Source: an uncultured Bacteroidota bacterium (lineage in GTDB: Bacteria > Bacteroidota > Bacteroidia > Chitinophagales > Chitinophagaceae). Taken from it: a stretch of 34,378 bases of DNA. The position numbers and the translations under genes are program-made. Under the pieces are notes generated by a model. The model had not been told where the DNA came from. It did no database searches and was given only the letters and a program-made list of their open reading frames with translations. Each line of letters begins with the position of its first letter. The stretch's first letter is position 1. The stretch covers positions 1 to 34,378 of the forward strand of contig CAMLGR010000033.1 of the NCBI GenBank assembly GCA_946479615.1, written 5' to 3'. Positions 23,283 through 32,727 of this stretch are shown piece after piece.

Positions 23283-26200
23283 TTAAAATAACGCCGTCAA
23301 TGTCGCTCTTCCGATATGCACGGTTCTGGCATCGGCAGCTTTACGGCCATCATATTGAAAGTTGAGTTCCAGGTTGTTGAGAAGGCGTTTGGTGAGTGTG
23401 ATCGTCCAGAGGAAATTCTTGCCTGGCAGTAAACCATCCAGCATAATATAGCTTACCGTACTGGCCGCGCCGCCATTGGAAGATTTATAATCGATATTAT
23501 TAAAGGTGAATTTTCCCGTGATCGAACTGTTCTGCAATACATTGTATTTCGATTCTAGATTGATGGAACTCGAATTCGAAACTTCTCCACCATACAAAGG
23601 ATTATTTTTCTTTTTTTCATACTTATAACCTGTCAGAATACGGAAAGAAGTACCTCGTACAAAAGTAAGTGTTGGTTCCACGCTGTTGATATCGAGCTTA
23701 TAGTTACGGTTATCAAACTGCGTATTGGGAGTATACAAAGAGTTTGTACCGGTTTTACCATTCAGGGTAAACAGGAAAGCACGACTAAGGCTCCAGCGTA
23801 ATTTAGCAGAAAGATCATTCGTTTGCCGGCTTTCATATCCATAGGTAAGTAACGCTTTCCCATTGTTGCGAAGGTTGCTCAGATCAAGCCCCCATACGTT
23901 ACTGAACCGATTAAACGAGATAGTATTCAGCAATATGGTAGTCAATGTAACAAGGTTTGTATCAGCTACATTGTATTTGAACGGATCAAATTCAAAATCA
24001 CCTTTTGCCAGTGATTTTTTACTGATCTGCATGGAAGTAAGGAAAGAAAAACGAGAAACCAGTTTTTTGAATCCCCTGATATCTGCTTTATTCAACAACG
24101 CGCGCGGATTCAGGGTCAGGCTATAGTTAAGCGTGATATAATTGGCTTTAATAAATTCATTCGTCGGTGTAAAGATGCGGTAATATTTTGCCTGGTCAGG
24201 AAACGCCGCCAGTTCAAATTCATTCAGTTGCTGCACTCCATCATTGTTATAATCGATCCAGGCATACTGACCTGTACCTGCCGGTACTTCAAGATAAGCA
24301 AGGTCGCGTTTCTGCTCCTGCCCTGCTCCTATCTCATACAATACGTTCCCTGCCAGCAATCCTTTTAATTCATTCATGACATATTCCGCACGACCGAGTA
24401 TCGTTTCATCTTCTTTTTGATTGGAAATGGTTGCATCATATACTTTCAGTTTACGGAAAGTCGTATTCAGATAAAACTGCCGGTTAGGATTGGATAATAA
24501 TTGTGTCTGTAAATTCAGGTTATAACTCCTGTCGCCGCGCTTGAATTCGCTACCTGCCAATGTTTTGTATTTATCAGAACGTGTAAAGAAGGTAACGCCA
24601 TAGGTATTTTTTTTAGTTTCATCCGAGCGGAGATAGACTGAATAGCTATCAAAAGAAAATGCTTCGGCCATTAATGTATCGGTGAGCTTATTATGTACAT
24701 CGTTTTTCTGCAATTCATAACGGATACCGGCGCGTATGTTCTTAATACGTTTGAATTGTTTGCTGAGATCAAATGTAGGTCGCAAGAAAACCCCCTTGGT
24801 ATTGATAGAATTGAAATCGGTCAGGATAAATTCATTATTGAATAGCCATCCTTTCCAATTAGCAATATGATTCAGCGCATTCTGAAATCCCTTGTAATCA
24901 TCCCCACGGGTATAGCTGGTGAATTTATAAGCAAGCGCCTGGCCCTTATTATTTTTTAATCCTGCTGATGCGCGGATGATATTTTCCGTAGCCGGTTGCA
25001 CAAAGACCGGCAGCCCCCAATCACGGGAAAATTCGACTGAACGCAAGCGTTCCAGCGGTTTGAACTTGCGTTGTACATACTCGTAATCCAGCGCCGTATT
25101 CAGTGTTAGTTTATTTTTTTCCCGGAGCTGTTTGCTGTTATTCAATTGAAATTTACCAGCGAATCCTTTATCATCACCATTATTTACTTTGGAAAATGTA
25201 TTCGCATCATAATTACTCATTGCCACTTCGGTCCTGATATTGGTATTCTTATCCAGGGTATAATCAATACCAAGATTGACGAGTTGCTGCGTCTTGGGAG
25301 TAACGAGAATGGAGATCGGTTCGTATTGTCCCTGTTTCACTCCTCCAACCGGCGGCAGGAATTTATAGACTTTACCATTCGCGCCATTGAAATCAGGTGT
25401 ATAATTCCCATTGCCCTGTCCTACTAAGGTGAATGTTACATTAAAACGGGCCAGGTTAGGATCGGTCGAATACTGGTAGAAGGAATCCGTTCCTGTTCCA
25501 TTGTTATAATAAATCTTATCATATAATATTTTGCCGGCGGCGAATGTATCCAGCTCCACCGACGGATAAAACGCTTTTTGAATACTATCTCCTACCGAGG
25601 AAAGGAATTGTTTCTGATCGTTGCCCAACACCTGGTTGATCTGTGAATTTTTTGCATCGCTATTGGTAAAAGCACCGAGTTGAAGTTTCAGTCGTTTATT
25701 GATCTCAAATTCCTGTGACAGGAAAAAATTAGCATTCAAAAAATTCCTGTCCGCATATTCAAATTCCACCTGGATCCGGCTATCCTTGGTGATCATCCGT
25801 TTCGGTGTGAATGTTATTTCAGCGGTATTGTAATTGATCACGTAATCCTGGTCTTCGCCACGCTGTAATAATAATCCATCGAGAAAGACGCGCTCGGTAT
25901 TCGCAAGTACGATAAAGAACACTTCGTTATTCGCACCCGTTAGCCGGTAAGGACCCTGGTTGCCTTCCAATCCCTGGAAGATATTGCGGGTAAATTTTCC
26001 TTTGGCTACCGAACCGCTCACCAATGTATTCGAACCTACTTTACCGATCTGGTTATGGGTTTGAAAAGAGATACCCTGCAAGCGTTTATAGAAATTCAGG
26101 AAATAAGTTTTATCCTCGCGGATATCGATATCGCCGAGGTTGAGTTGCCAGTTGCGTTTGCTGAATTGAAGGAATACTTTATCAAATTCATTTAGCTGTT

Positions 26201-26798
26201 GTGTATTGCCATCGGGTTGTATGGGAATATTGTTATCCGTAATCGCTGCCTGGATCTCGATACTATCGCCGAGCATACCACTGAGTTGCAGGTTGAGCGT
26301 TGAATTGAGTACTGCATCCTGGCTGTTACCGAATGATAGCTGTCGTCCGAAACTTCCTTCTGCCTGTATCTTACCAAAATTAAAAATGCCGCGTTGCGAT
26401 TCGGTGAGTTCATTATTGAATTCATAGGGAGTGATCGACATATTGTTGACCACGCTGTCATACTTCATGCGCTGGGAAACAGGATTCAATTGATAAGAGA
26501 ATACCCGATAGGTAATCGTTACTGTCACCGAATCGGGTCGCTTTTTCCAGTAAAGAATGGCATTTATAAAATCGAGCCGGTAGTTCTCATCGGGTATCCC
26601 TTCGATATGCAATGTTTGCGGAATGATGCTGAGCGTATCGAGACGGATGCTGTCTGCTTTAACGGGAATTGTTTTTTGCCGGAGATTTGACCCCCTTGGC
26701 ACAGGGGCTTGCGCCCTGCACAGGAGGACGGCCAATAGGAATATTTGAGTGAACAATATGCTTCGTAAAGCATTCAATAGCAGTGAGTTTATACTCAA
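23283..26798 (-). CDS. Large outer-membrane beta-barrel protein of unknown function
   Basis: A 1171-residue secreted protein. The signal peptide (about 1-30) ends LLCRAQA. The next 250 residues are beta-rich and contain GSFGRQLSFGNSQDAVLNS and then FDKVFLQFSKRNWQLNLGDI. A compact segment near residue 300 reads VFLDGLLLQRGEDQDYVINY followed by ITFTPKRMITKDSRIQVEFEY. This looks like a small beta-sandwich found in several large Bacteroidota surface proteins. From about 350 to the end are repeated amphipathic strands with N-, K- and Y-rich turns, ending GRATLTALF. The pattern fits a long barrel, but I do not recognise the family. It is much shorter than SprA of the type IX secretion system. It stands alone, convergent with the GxxExxY unit. 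Confidence 0.8.
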   Translation of the reverse strand: MSINSLLLNALRSILFTQIFLLAVLLCRAQAPVPRGSNLRQKTIPVKADSIRLDTLSIIPQTLHIEGIPDENYRLDFINAILYWKKRPDSVTVTITYRVFSYQLNPVSQRMKYDSVVNNMSITPYEFNNELTESQRGIFNFGKIQAEGSFGRQLSFGNSQDAVLNSTLNLQLSGMLGDSIEIQAAITDNNIPIQPDGNTQQLNEFDKVFLQFSKRNWQLNLGDIDIREDKTYFLNFYKRLQGISFQTHNQIGKVGSNTLVSGSVAKGKFTRNIFQGLEGNQGPYRLTGANNEVFFIVLANTERVFLDGLLLQRGEDQDYVINYNTAEITFTPKRMITKDSRIQVEFEYADRNFLNANFFLSQEFEINKRLKLQLGAFTNSDAKNSQINQVLGNDQKQFLSSVGDSIQKAFYPSVELDTFAAGKILYDKIYYNNGTGTDSFYQYSTDPNLARFNVTFTLVGQGNGNYTPDFNGANGKVYKFLPPVGGVKQGQYEPISILVTPKTQQLVNLGIDYTLDKNTNIRTEVAMSNYDANTFSKVNNGDDKGFAGKFQLNNSKQLREKNKLTLNTALDYEYVQRKFKPLERLRSVEFSRDWGLPVFVQPATENIIRASAGLKNNKGQALAYKFTSYTRGDDYKGFQNALNHIANWKGWLFNNEFILTDFNSINTKGVFLRPTFDLSKQFKRIKNIRAGIRYELQKNDVHNKLTDTLMAEAFSFDSYSVYLRSDETKKNTYGVTFFTRSDKYKTLAGSEFKRGDRSYNLNLQTQLLSNPNRQFYLNTTFRKLKVYDATISNQKEDETILGRAEYVMNELKGLLAGNVLYEIGAGQEQKRDLAYLEVPAGTGQYAWIDYNNDGVQQLNEFELAAFPDQAKYYRIFTPTNEFIKANYITLNYSLTLNPRALLNKADIRGFKKLVSRFSFLTSMQISKKSLAKGDFEFDPFKYNVADTNLVTLTTILLNTISFNRFSNVWGLDLSNLRNNGKALLTYGYESRQTNDLSAKLRWSLSRAFLFTLNGKTGTNSLYTPNTQFDNRNYKLDINSVEPTLTFVRGTSFRILTGYKYEKKKNNPLYGGEVSNSSSINLESKYNVLQNSSITGKFTFNNIDYKSSNGGAASTVSYIMLDGLLPGKNFLWTITLTKRLLNNLELNFQYDGRKAADARTVHIGRATLTALF

Positions 26799-26959
26799 AA
26801 TCGTAAAAGTCGGTCTTTTTATTGCATGAAAGCCTCCAAGTCCTGTTATTTCACCTAAAAAGCTTCAATTTTGAATGGTTTTGATTGACGGGGGTCATTA
26901 AAATGCGTTGCGCAAAACCAGCCAGGCTCCCATTTGATTGACATACCCGTTCAGGTTAT

Positions 26960-27493
26960 ATGCAATTATTTCAACGATATATTACCACGCTTGTACTCCT
27001 GTTTGGCTTTTCGGGTTTGAAAGCACAGACAGGAAATCACCTGGGTTCGCTGGATTTACAGGCTCCGGTTGGCGTTTTTGCCCGTTCGCATTTTGCCGGT
27101 GCCGGCCTGAATTATTCCTGGAGCCATCATCGTTATGGCAATAACATCCCTGTTAAAAAATGGCTTGGGTTTACAGTGAATGCAGGGGGCAATTATTATT
27201 TGGGTAAAAAGACAAAACCGGCCGGTTACGATTTCCGGTTTGATAATTATATCGATGCATATGTAATGGCTGGTTTGATGGCTAATCCCTGGCCGTCCGC
27301 CGGCATTTCATTAACAGCAGGTCCGGCTATCGGAATTTATAAAGGAAATACGGAAACAGGTATCGGGGCGCAGTTGATAGGAATGTATTATTTACAAAAA
27401 CGGATTGCCATAGGCCCGGGTGTGAGCTTCAGGAAACAATCGAAAGAAGATGCGTTGTGGAGCGGTGTGGTGAGAGTGAGTTATGTCTTTTGA
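26960..27493 (+). CDS. Small secreted, probable outer-membrane barrel protein
   Basis: A 177-residue protein that I cannot assign to a named family. The N-terminal signal peptide (about 1-23) ends GLKAQ. The mature part has glycine- and aromatic-rich alternating strands such as PVGVFARSHFAGAGLNYSW, GFTVNAGGNYYLG, DAYVMAGLMANPWPSAGISL and IGAQLIGMYYLQKRIAIGP. It ends VVRVSYVF, with terminal phenylalanine, as outer-membrane barrels do. The size suits about eight strands. The start ATG at 26960 gives the cleanest signal peptide. It is divergent from the 1171-residue barrel gene over 161 bases, in which I see no clear promoter or repeat. It is followed by a family B inverted repeat before convergent sdhB. 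Confidence 0.78.
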   Translation: MQLFQRYITTLVLLFGFSGLKAQTGNHLGSLDLQAPVGVFARSHFAGAGLNYSWSHHRYGNNIPVKKWLGFTVNAGGNYYLGKKTKPAGYDFRFDNYIDAYVMAGLMANPWPSAGISLTAGPAIGIYKGNTETGIGAQLIGMYYLQKRIAIGPGVSFRKQSKEDALWSGVVRVSYVF

Positions 27494-27513
27494 AGGGTCG
27501 TTATTTAAGAGGC

Positions 27514-27604
27514 AATAGAACACGGATAAATGTGGATGGACGGATGAAAAGAGGATATAGTAATCCATGTATATCCGTTTATCAATATCTATCCGTGTTC
27601 TATT
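27514..27604. repeat. 33-bp imperfect inverted repeat of family B between convergent genes
   Basis: Left arm 27514-27546 and right arm 27572-27604 match as complements at 27 of 33 positions, with 25 bases between. The outer 15 bases (aatagaacacggata) are exact. The inner part repeats ggat words. It lies between the small barrel gene and sdhB, which converge. A solo copy of the same arm is at 19753-19784. Confidence 0.85.
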
Positions 27605-27635
27605 CTTCAATACACAAACCAGCCCGTATACCTCA

Positions 27636-28400
27636 TTATTTATCAGCTACCAATCCTGCTCTTGCATATTCGCTGTTGAGACGGGCTATATTGGTAATAG
27701 ATATTTCTTTGGGGCAGACAGCTTCACAGGCACCAGTGGCGGTACAGGCGCCGAAACCTTCTTTATCCATTTGCGTTACCATATTGAAAGCACGGTTGGC
27801 ACGTTCAGGTTCGCCCTGTGGTAATAACGACAGGTGAGCCACTTTAGCCGATACAAATAATAAAGCCGAAGAGTTTTTACAGGCGGCTACGCAGGCGCCA
27901 CAACCGATACAGGCTGCTGCTGCAAATGCTTTATCGGCTTTCTCTTTTTCTACGGCTACCGAATTGGCATCAACGGCATTACCGGTATTCACAGAGATAT
28001 ATCCACCTGCCTGTATGATGCGGTCAAAAGCAGAACGGTCTACAACAAGATCTTTAATAACAGGGAATGAATTAGCGCGCCAGGGTTCTACCACAATGGT
28101 ATCGCCATCTTTGTAAGCGCGCATGTGCAACTGGCAGGTAGTATTTGCATGCCAGGGACCATGCGGACGACCATTGATATACATCGAGCAGGCCCCACAG
28201 ATGCCTTCGCGGCAATCATGATCAAAAGCAATAGGATCTTTGCCTTCATGGATCAGTTGCTCATTGAGCACATCAAACATTTCAAGAAAAGACATTTCCG
28301 ACGAAATATCCTTTACCTGGTATGTTTCAAAACTACCATTATCCTTATTGTTTTTTTGTCTCCACACTTTAAGTGTCAGATTCATCATGTAATGTTCCAT
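27636..28400 (-). CDS. sdhB: Succinate dehydrogenase iron-sulfur subunit
   Basis: Electron-transfer subunit of complex II, carrying electrons from the SdhA flavin to quinone. The 254-residue protein has all three cluster sites. The [2Fe-2S] ligands are Cys63, Cys68 and Cys71 in [15 protein letters not shown], with Cys89. The second block is [11 protein letters not shown] (Cys164, 167, 170, 174). The third is [15 protein letters not shown] (Cys219, 225, 229). The spacing fits the B. subtilis-like SdhB found in Bacteroidota with a single cytochrome b subunit. The start could also be the methionine five or six residues in (MNLTLKVW); both are close. It is last in the sdh run and is separated from sdhA by an extra gene. 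Confidence 0.95.
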   Translation of the reverse strand: MEHYMMNLTLKVWRQKNNKDNGSFETYQVKDISSEMSFLEMFDVLNEQLIHEGKDPIAFDHDCREGICGACSMYINGRPHGPWHANTTCQLHMRAYKDGDTIVVEPWRANSFPVIKDLVVDRSAFDRIIQAGGYISVNTGNAVDANSVAVEKEKADKAFAAAACIGCGACVAACKNSSALLFVSAKVAHLSLLPQGEPERANRAFNMVTQMDKEGFGACTATGACEAVCPKEISITNIARLNSEYARAGLVADK

Positions 28401-28406
28401 ATCCGC

Positions 28407-29105
28407 TTAGTTTTCTATAATGAAGTCTTTTAATTTAATTAAAGGTTCCACCTTTTGCTTTCCCTTTTTGTTCAACAGCCATTTACATTCTTCCTGTGAA
28501 ATTTTCTTCTGTACAAATGCACCGGTAATAAGGTTTTCATCTTTAAAATCCGTACCGGCGTATTCATTCAGCTTTTGACACATGGATACATTCCAGTAAG
28601 AATAACTTGTCCGGCCGATCAGATAAAAATCATTTTGCTGGTACCTGAACCGGTGCGTGTATTCCCATCTCCAGCTGCTTCCGCCATAATGATTCATCAC
28701 CAGTACGCCTTTGGTTATTTCTATTCCTGCAAAAGGATCACCGAATACACCGCCACACTCTTTGCAGAGTATAGCGCCGGGCGATACAGCAGACAAAGTA
28801 TATCCTTTCCCGTTATTGAGAAGGATTACCAGTAATCGCGCAGGCATACTGTCTATATCATTGTTGGCAGGATCAAAATGATCTTCCTTTGTTGATTTCA
28901 ATGCCAGCACGATATCAGGCAGGCTGTCTTTATTCAGATCACCGGCAGCTATTGCCAATGTATCATATCCCGCCGGTATGAATGCCGTTACCGATGTTCC
29001 GTTCGTTATTATTGCCGGAAGCGCCTGCTGCGCTGACCCCATCACCGTTATAAAAAGAACTGTCAATAATATGGTGAACCGCATCTTAAATGGTTTCATT
29101 CCCAA
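28407..29105 (-). CDS. Unknown secreted protein lying between sdhA and sdhB
   Basis: A 232-residue exported protein with no family I recognise. It has a signal peptide (about 1-27, ending MGSAQQ), then VIIAGDL-like strands: TLAIAAGDLNKDSLPDIVLAL at about 50-70 has the calcium-binding DxNxDxxxD pattern of FG-GAP/VCBS repeats. Then comes a cysteine pair in LCKECGGVFGDPFAGIEI and a tyrosine- and tryptophan-rich part (SSWRWEYTHRFRYQQNDFYLIG), which resembles a lipid- or sugar-facing beta surface. It sits on the same strand as its neighbours, eight bases after the sdhA stop and six bases before the sdhB start, so it is transcribed with them. The sdh genes are normally contiguous, so this looks like an insertion in the operon. 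A role in complex II is not implied by the sequence. Confidence 0.75.
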   Translation of the reverse strand: MGMKPFKMRFTILLTVLFITVMGSAQQALPAIITNGTSVTAFIPAGYDTLAIAAGDLNKDSLPDIVLALKSTKEDHFDPANNDIDSMPARLLVILLNNGKGYTLSAVSPGAILCKECGGVFGDPFAGIEITKGVLVMNHYGGSSWRWEYTHRFRYQQNDFYLIGRTSYSYWNVSMCQKLNEYAGTDFKDENLITGAFVQKKISQEECKWLLNKKGKQKVEPLIKLKDFIIEN

Positions 29106-29113
29106 TTATCAAA

Positions 29114-31090
29114 TTACTTATAACTTCTTTGCGTTGGTTTGGCCACTTCAAATTCGAGCACTTCTTTATTCAGTTCCCAGTTACTTTCACCTTTATATTC
29201 CCAGGCCGATACATAGGCAAAGTTGGCATCATCCCGTTTGGCTTCGCCTTCCTCTGTCTGGCTCTCTTCGCGGAAGTGACCGCCACAGCTTTCATTCCTG
29301 TTCAATGCATCCTTGCACATCAGTTCGCCCAATTCGATAAAATCAGCTACCCGGCCGGCCTTATCCAATTCGGGATTGAATTCGTTGGTGTCCCCCGGTA
29401 TGCGTACATCACTCCAGAATTCTTTCTTCAATTGCTGGATTTCGGTGATCGCCTCCTGCAGACCATTCGCATTACGCGCCATACCGCATTTCTCCCACAT
29501 GATCTTTCCAAGGCGTTTATGAAAACTTTCTACTGATTGTTTTCCTTTAATGTTCATCAGGGTATTGATACGATCTTTCACCGCTTGTTCAGCTTTTTCA
29601 AATGCCTCATGTGTGGTGGGTATCGGTTTGGTACCAATCTCATCGGCGAGGTAATTACCGATCGTATAAGGGATCACAAAATAGCCATCGGCCAATCCCT
29701 GCATCAGAGCTGATGCACCCAGACGGTTAGCACCATGATCGCTGAAGTTGGCTTCTCCCAATGCATACAGACCCGTTACATTCGTCATCAGTTCATAATC
29801 GACCCACAAACCGCCCATAGTATAATGCACGGCGGGATAGATGCGCATCGGTACCTCATACGGATTTTCACCGGTGATCTTTTCATACATATCGAAAAGG
29901 TTGCCGTATTCTTCTTTCACTACTTCTTTGCCTAAGCGTATCAATGTTTCCAGGTCAGGATTTTCAATGCCTTGTTTACCGGCTTCTACTCTTCCGTATT
30001 TATTGATCAGGTTATGTTTGAAATCCAGGTATACGGCTTGTTTGGTAGTGCCAACACCGTATCCTGCATCACATCTTTCTTTGGCAGCTCTTGAAGCCAC
30101 ATCACGCGGCACCAGGTTACCATAGGCAGGGTATCTTCTTTCGAGATAATAATCCCTTTCATCTTCAGGAATATCGTTCGCTTTGCGCGGATCATTTTTT
30201 TGTTTGGGCACCCAAATGCGACCATCATTCCGTAATGATTCTGACATCAGCGTCAGTTTGCTCTGGTGATCGCCTGTAACAGGGATACAGGTAGGGTGTA
30301 TTTGGGTGAAACAGGGATTACCGAAGTAAGCTCCTTTTTTATGTGCTTTCCATGCCGCGGTAACATTACTGCCCATAGCATTGGTACTTAAATAAAATAC
30401 ATTTCCGTAGCCACCGCTGCATAATAATACAGCATGACCAAAATGGCGTTCTATTTCACCGTTGATCAAATCACGGCAGATAACGCCCCTGGCCTTACCA
30501 TCGATCACTACCACATCCAGCATTTCATGACGGCTGTACATGGTTACATTACCCAGGGCCACCTGTCTTTCAAGCGCCTGGTAAGCGCCGATGAGTAATT
30601 GCTGACCTGTTTGACCAGCTGCATAAAAAGTGCGTTGTACCTGCACACCACCGAATGAACGGTTGCTTAATAAACCACCATATTCACGGGCAAAAGGAAC
30701 ACCCTGTGCCACGCATTGATCAATAATATTGGCACTGACTTCCGCCAGGCGGTGCACATTGGATTCACGGGAACGGTAGTCGCCTCCTTTGATCGTATCA
30801 TAGAATAAGCGGAATACCGAATCACCATCATTCTGATAGTTTTTGGCGGCATTGATACCACCCTGTGCAGCTATCGAGTGTGCACGACGGGGGGAATCCT
30901 GGAAACAGAAAGCCTTTACTTTATATCCTAACTCACCTAATGAAGCGGCTGCCGAAGCACCTGCCAGGCCGGTACCGATAACGATCACTTCCAGCTTGCG
31001 TTTGTTGGCAGGATTCACCAGTTTGCAATGGCCCTTATAATCTGTCCATTTATGCTCTAATGATCCGGATGGAATTTTAGAATTCAACAT
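29114..31090 (-). CDS. sdhA: Succinate dehydrogenase flavoprotein subunit
   Basis: Catalytic subunit of complex II, oxidising succinate to fumarate on the cytoplasmic face of the inner membrane, or the reverse as a fumarate reductase. In the 658 residues the FAD-binding Rossmann motif [13 protein letters not shown] spans 37-49. His71 in [11 protein letters not shown] is the residue that carries FAD covalently. The active-site region shows [18 protein letters not shown], and the capping and C-terminal parts include [17 protein letters not shown]. The overall layout is that of the SdhA of Gram-positive bacteria and Bacteroidota with a two-haem cytochrome b subunit. It lies 49 bases downstream of sdhC, with the unknown secreted gene close behind. 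Confidence 0.96.
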   Translation of the reverse strand: MLNSKIPSGSLEHKWTDYKGHCKLVNPANKRKLEVIVIGTGLAGASAAASLGELGYKVKAFCFQDSPRRAHSIAAQGGINAAKNYQNDGDSVFRLFYDTIKGGDYRSRESNVHRLAEVSANIIDQCVAQGVPFAREYGGLLSNRSFGGVQVQRTFYAAGQTGQQLLIGAYQALERQVALGNVTMYSRHEMLDVVVIDGKARGVICRDLINGEIERHFGHAVLLCSGGYGNVFYLSTNAMGSNVTAAWKAHKKGAYFGNPCFTQIHPTCIPVTGDHQSKLTLMSESLRNDGRIWVPKQKNDPRKANDIPEDERDYYLERRYPAYGNLVPRDVASRAAKERCDAGYGVGTTKQAVYLDFKHNLINKYGRVEAGKQGIENPDLETLIRLGKEVVKEEYGNLFDMYEKITGENPYEVPMRIYPAVHYTMGGLWVDYELMTNVTGLYALGEANFSDHGANRLGASALMQGLADGYFVIPYTIGNYLADEIGTKPIPTTHEAFEKAEQAVKDRINTLMNIKGKQSVESFHKRLGKIMWEKCGMARNANGLQEAITEIQQLKKEFWSDVRIPGDTNEFNPELDKAGRVADFIELGELMCKDALNRNESCGGHFREESQTEEGEAKRDDANFAYVSAWEYKGESNWELNKEVLEFEVAKPTQRSYK

Positions 31091-31139
31091 AAATCAGTTT
31101 ATAGTTTCTGCTTTTATTATTAATATCTTTTAAGAGCTA

Positions 31140-31826
31140 TCAGCTTAGCCAACCCAGGTACATACTTACCGGCATCATGGCAAAGGCAAGAGATATGATC
31201 ACGGCAAAACCAATACCTGCTGTATTGATCGTGGCTAAATAACGTTTATTACTTACACCCAATGACCGGAAAGCGCTTTGGAATCCATGCATCAAATGCC
31301 AGAAAAGCGAGAAACAGGCAACCACATAGACAATGACAACCCAAAGCTGGCTAAAAGTGAGCATCATGAGCTGGTACATATTATGTACATATTTACCGGG
31401 CTCTATCTCGATCTCTTCTACTCCTGTAAAACGGGAAGGAATCCAGAAATGGTACCAGTGCAGGATAAAGAACAATAATAAGATGGTGCCTAACAATCCC
31501 ATGCTGCGGCTATACCATTTACTGCCTTTATTACCCATCGGCACATTGTATCCCTTTTTTCTTTTGCTTCGGTTGGAGAACTCCAGGACATATCCCTGGA
31601 TAATATGAATAAAAATGCCGACAAAAAGGCCGACCTCCAATACTCTTATCACTACAGTTGCGCCCATGAAATGGGCGGCTTTGTTGAACATAACTCCTCC
31701 GTCATTGGCCCAGATACAGGCATTGACCCCCGCGTGAACCACTAAAAAAGAGATAAGAAACAACCCTGTCAGACCCATCACCAGCTTTCTGCCAATCGAA
31801 GAAGTAAACAATTCAGACCATTTCAT
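31140..31826 (-). CDS. sdhC: Succinate dehydrogenase cytochrome b558 subunit
   Basis: Membrane anchor of complex II, holding haem b and the quinone site. The 228-residue protein has five predicted membrane spans, consistent with the single-anchor type (SdhC of B. subtilis, FrdC of Wolinella). These begin at LVMGLTGLFLISFLVVHAGV, VVIRVLEVGLFVGIFIHII, MGLLGTILLLFFILHWYHF, LWVVIVYVVACFSLFWHLMH and AGIGFAVIISLAFAMM. Histidines at the membrane-facing positions in each of the first four spans fit two b-type haems. No separate SdhD is needed in this type. It is first in the run sdhC-sdhA-X-sdhB. A Bacteroidota promoter box lies about 36 bases upstream. Confidence 0.93.
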   Translation of the reverse strand: MKWSELFTSSIGRKLVMGLTGLFLISFLVVHAGVNACIWANDGGVMFNKAAHFMGATVVIRVLEVGLFVGIFIHIIQGYVLEFSNRSKRKKGYNVPMGNKGSKWYSRSMGLLGTILLLFFILHWYHFWIPSRFTGVEEIEIEPGKYVHNMYQLMMLTFSQLWVVIVYVVACFSLFWHLMHGFQSAFRSLGVSNKRYLATINTAGIGFAVIISLAFAMMPVSMYLGWLS

Positions 31827-31861
31827 AAGTAATATTCTTAAGAACGATAATCAGATTTGTG

Positions 31862-31869
31862 CAAAAATA
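31862..31869 (-). promoter_or_regulatory. Candidate sdh promoter (-7 element)
   Basis: On the minus strand, TATTTTTG followed by C fits the TAnnTTTG consensus. The leader to the sdhC start would be about 30 bases. A TTTG lies 12 bases upstream, too close for a normal -33 element. Confidence 0.45.
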
Positions 31870-32021
31870 ACACGCGATTGTCAAATAGTTGTAAAAGTTT
31901 TTCGGGTTCATCTATGAACCTTCCTGGAAGACACAATTTTATATAGCTGGGCAAGGCGAACCGGGTAATTACGATGATCCGGTTTTGTTGATTTCCGATC
32001 CGATATTCCGGATTTCCCATT

Positions 32022-32588
32022 TTAATTACCGATCCGGGCTGATAATTCGCCATCGATTTTGCGAAACAGGTGAAAAGGTTTATAGGTGCGCCAGTTGTCG
32101 AGTTCCATCAGTTCAACATAACGGTTCAACCGGGCTTTTTTAAAGTCGTACTGGGTCTGTTCCGGCATATTCAAACAAACCACCCATCCGTTATTATCCG
32201 AGATTTCTTCATAAAGTTCTTCATAATAATCACGGCCGTCGCTATGGAAATTGAGTACGTTTTCGGCAATGAGTACGAATTTATAAATGCCTTCATATAT
32301 GAATTTTTCAAGTACTTCGCGTTTGAGTTCCATAATATCATTTTCCACTGCATCGTTCCATTCTCCGATCATTTCAATAATAGCATATTTCTCATCATAA
32401 TCGGCCAGTAATACCTTCAGGTAAAGGGTGCGGCTGCCGAAGTCATCCCATTGAGGATGGATATAATAATTGTAAACGGTTTGGGAAAATTCAAACTCGG
32501 AATATTGCCGCCCATAGAAAGGCGAGCGCTGGTCTTCTTCGCTGATATATATATGTCTCCAGTTATAAAAAGGTTCGATATTATGCAT
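32022..32588 (-). CDS. Conserved-looking hypothetical protein, cytosolic
   Basis: A 188-residue protein with no signal peptide and no transmembrane segment. I do not recognise the family. It is acidic and rich in tyrosine and aspartate/glutamate, with segments such as EPFYNWRHIYISEEDQRSPF, TVYNYYIHPQWDDFGSRTLY, LKVLLADYDEKYAIIEMIG and YDFKKARLNRYVELMELDNW. The layout, a beta start and an alpha-beta core, fits a small globular domain of unknown role. I prefer the ATG at 32588: the longer frame from 32609 would start within a perfect -7 promoter box. It lies upstream of the sdh genes on the same strand and downstream of thrC. The gap down to sdhC (31827-32021) holds no clear gene. Confidence 0.75.
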   Translation of the reverse strand: MHNIEPFYNWRHIYISEEDQRSPFYGRQYSEFEFSQTVYNYYIHPQWDDFGSRTLYLKVLLADYDEKYAIIEMIGEWNDAVENDIMELKREVLEKFIYEGIYKFVLIAENVLNFHSDGRDYYEELYEEISDNNGWVVCLNMPEQTQYDFKKARLNRYVELMELDNWRTYKPFHLFRKIDGELSARIGN

Positions 32589-32606
32589 GACAAACTCCCC
32601 CCGCTG

Positions 32607-32614
32607 CAAAGATA
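32607..32614 (-). promoter_or_regulatory. Candidate promoter of the 188-residue unknown
   Basis: On the minus strand TATCTTTG followed by C matches the TAnnTTTG consensus fully. The ATG at 32588 is 18 bases downstream of the box. This supports the shorter start for that gene. Confidence 0.5.
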
Positions 32615-32727
32615 AGAGCAGATAAATTTAAAAAAATAACGCCTGTGGAGAAGTATTGTTCGCCGGCAATTTTTATGCAGTCTTACAGGAGGGTCTGCTT
32701 ATATTTTGTTAATGTCTGACCCTTTGT

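Noticed and set aside
23283..26798. SprA of the type IX secretion system
   Set aside because: SprA is about twice as long, and I see none of its characteristic segments.
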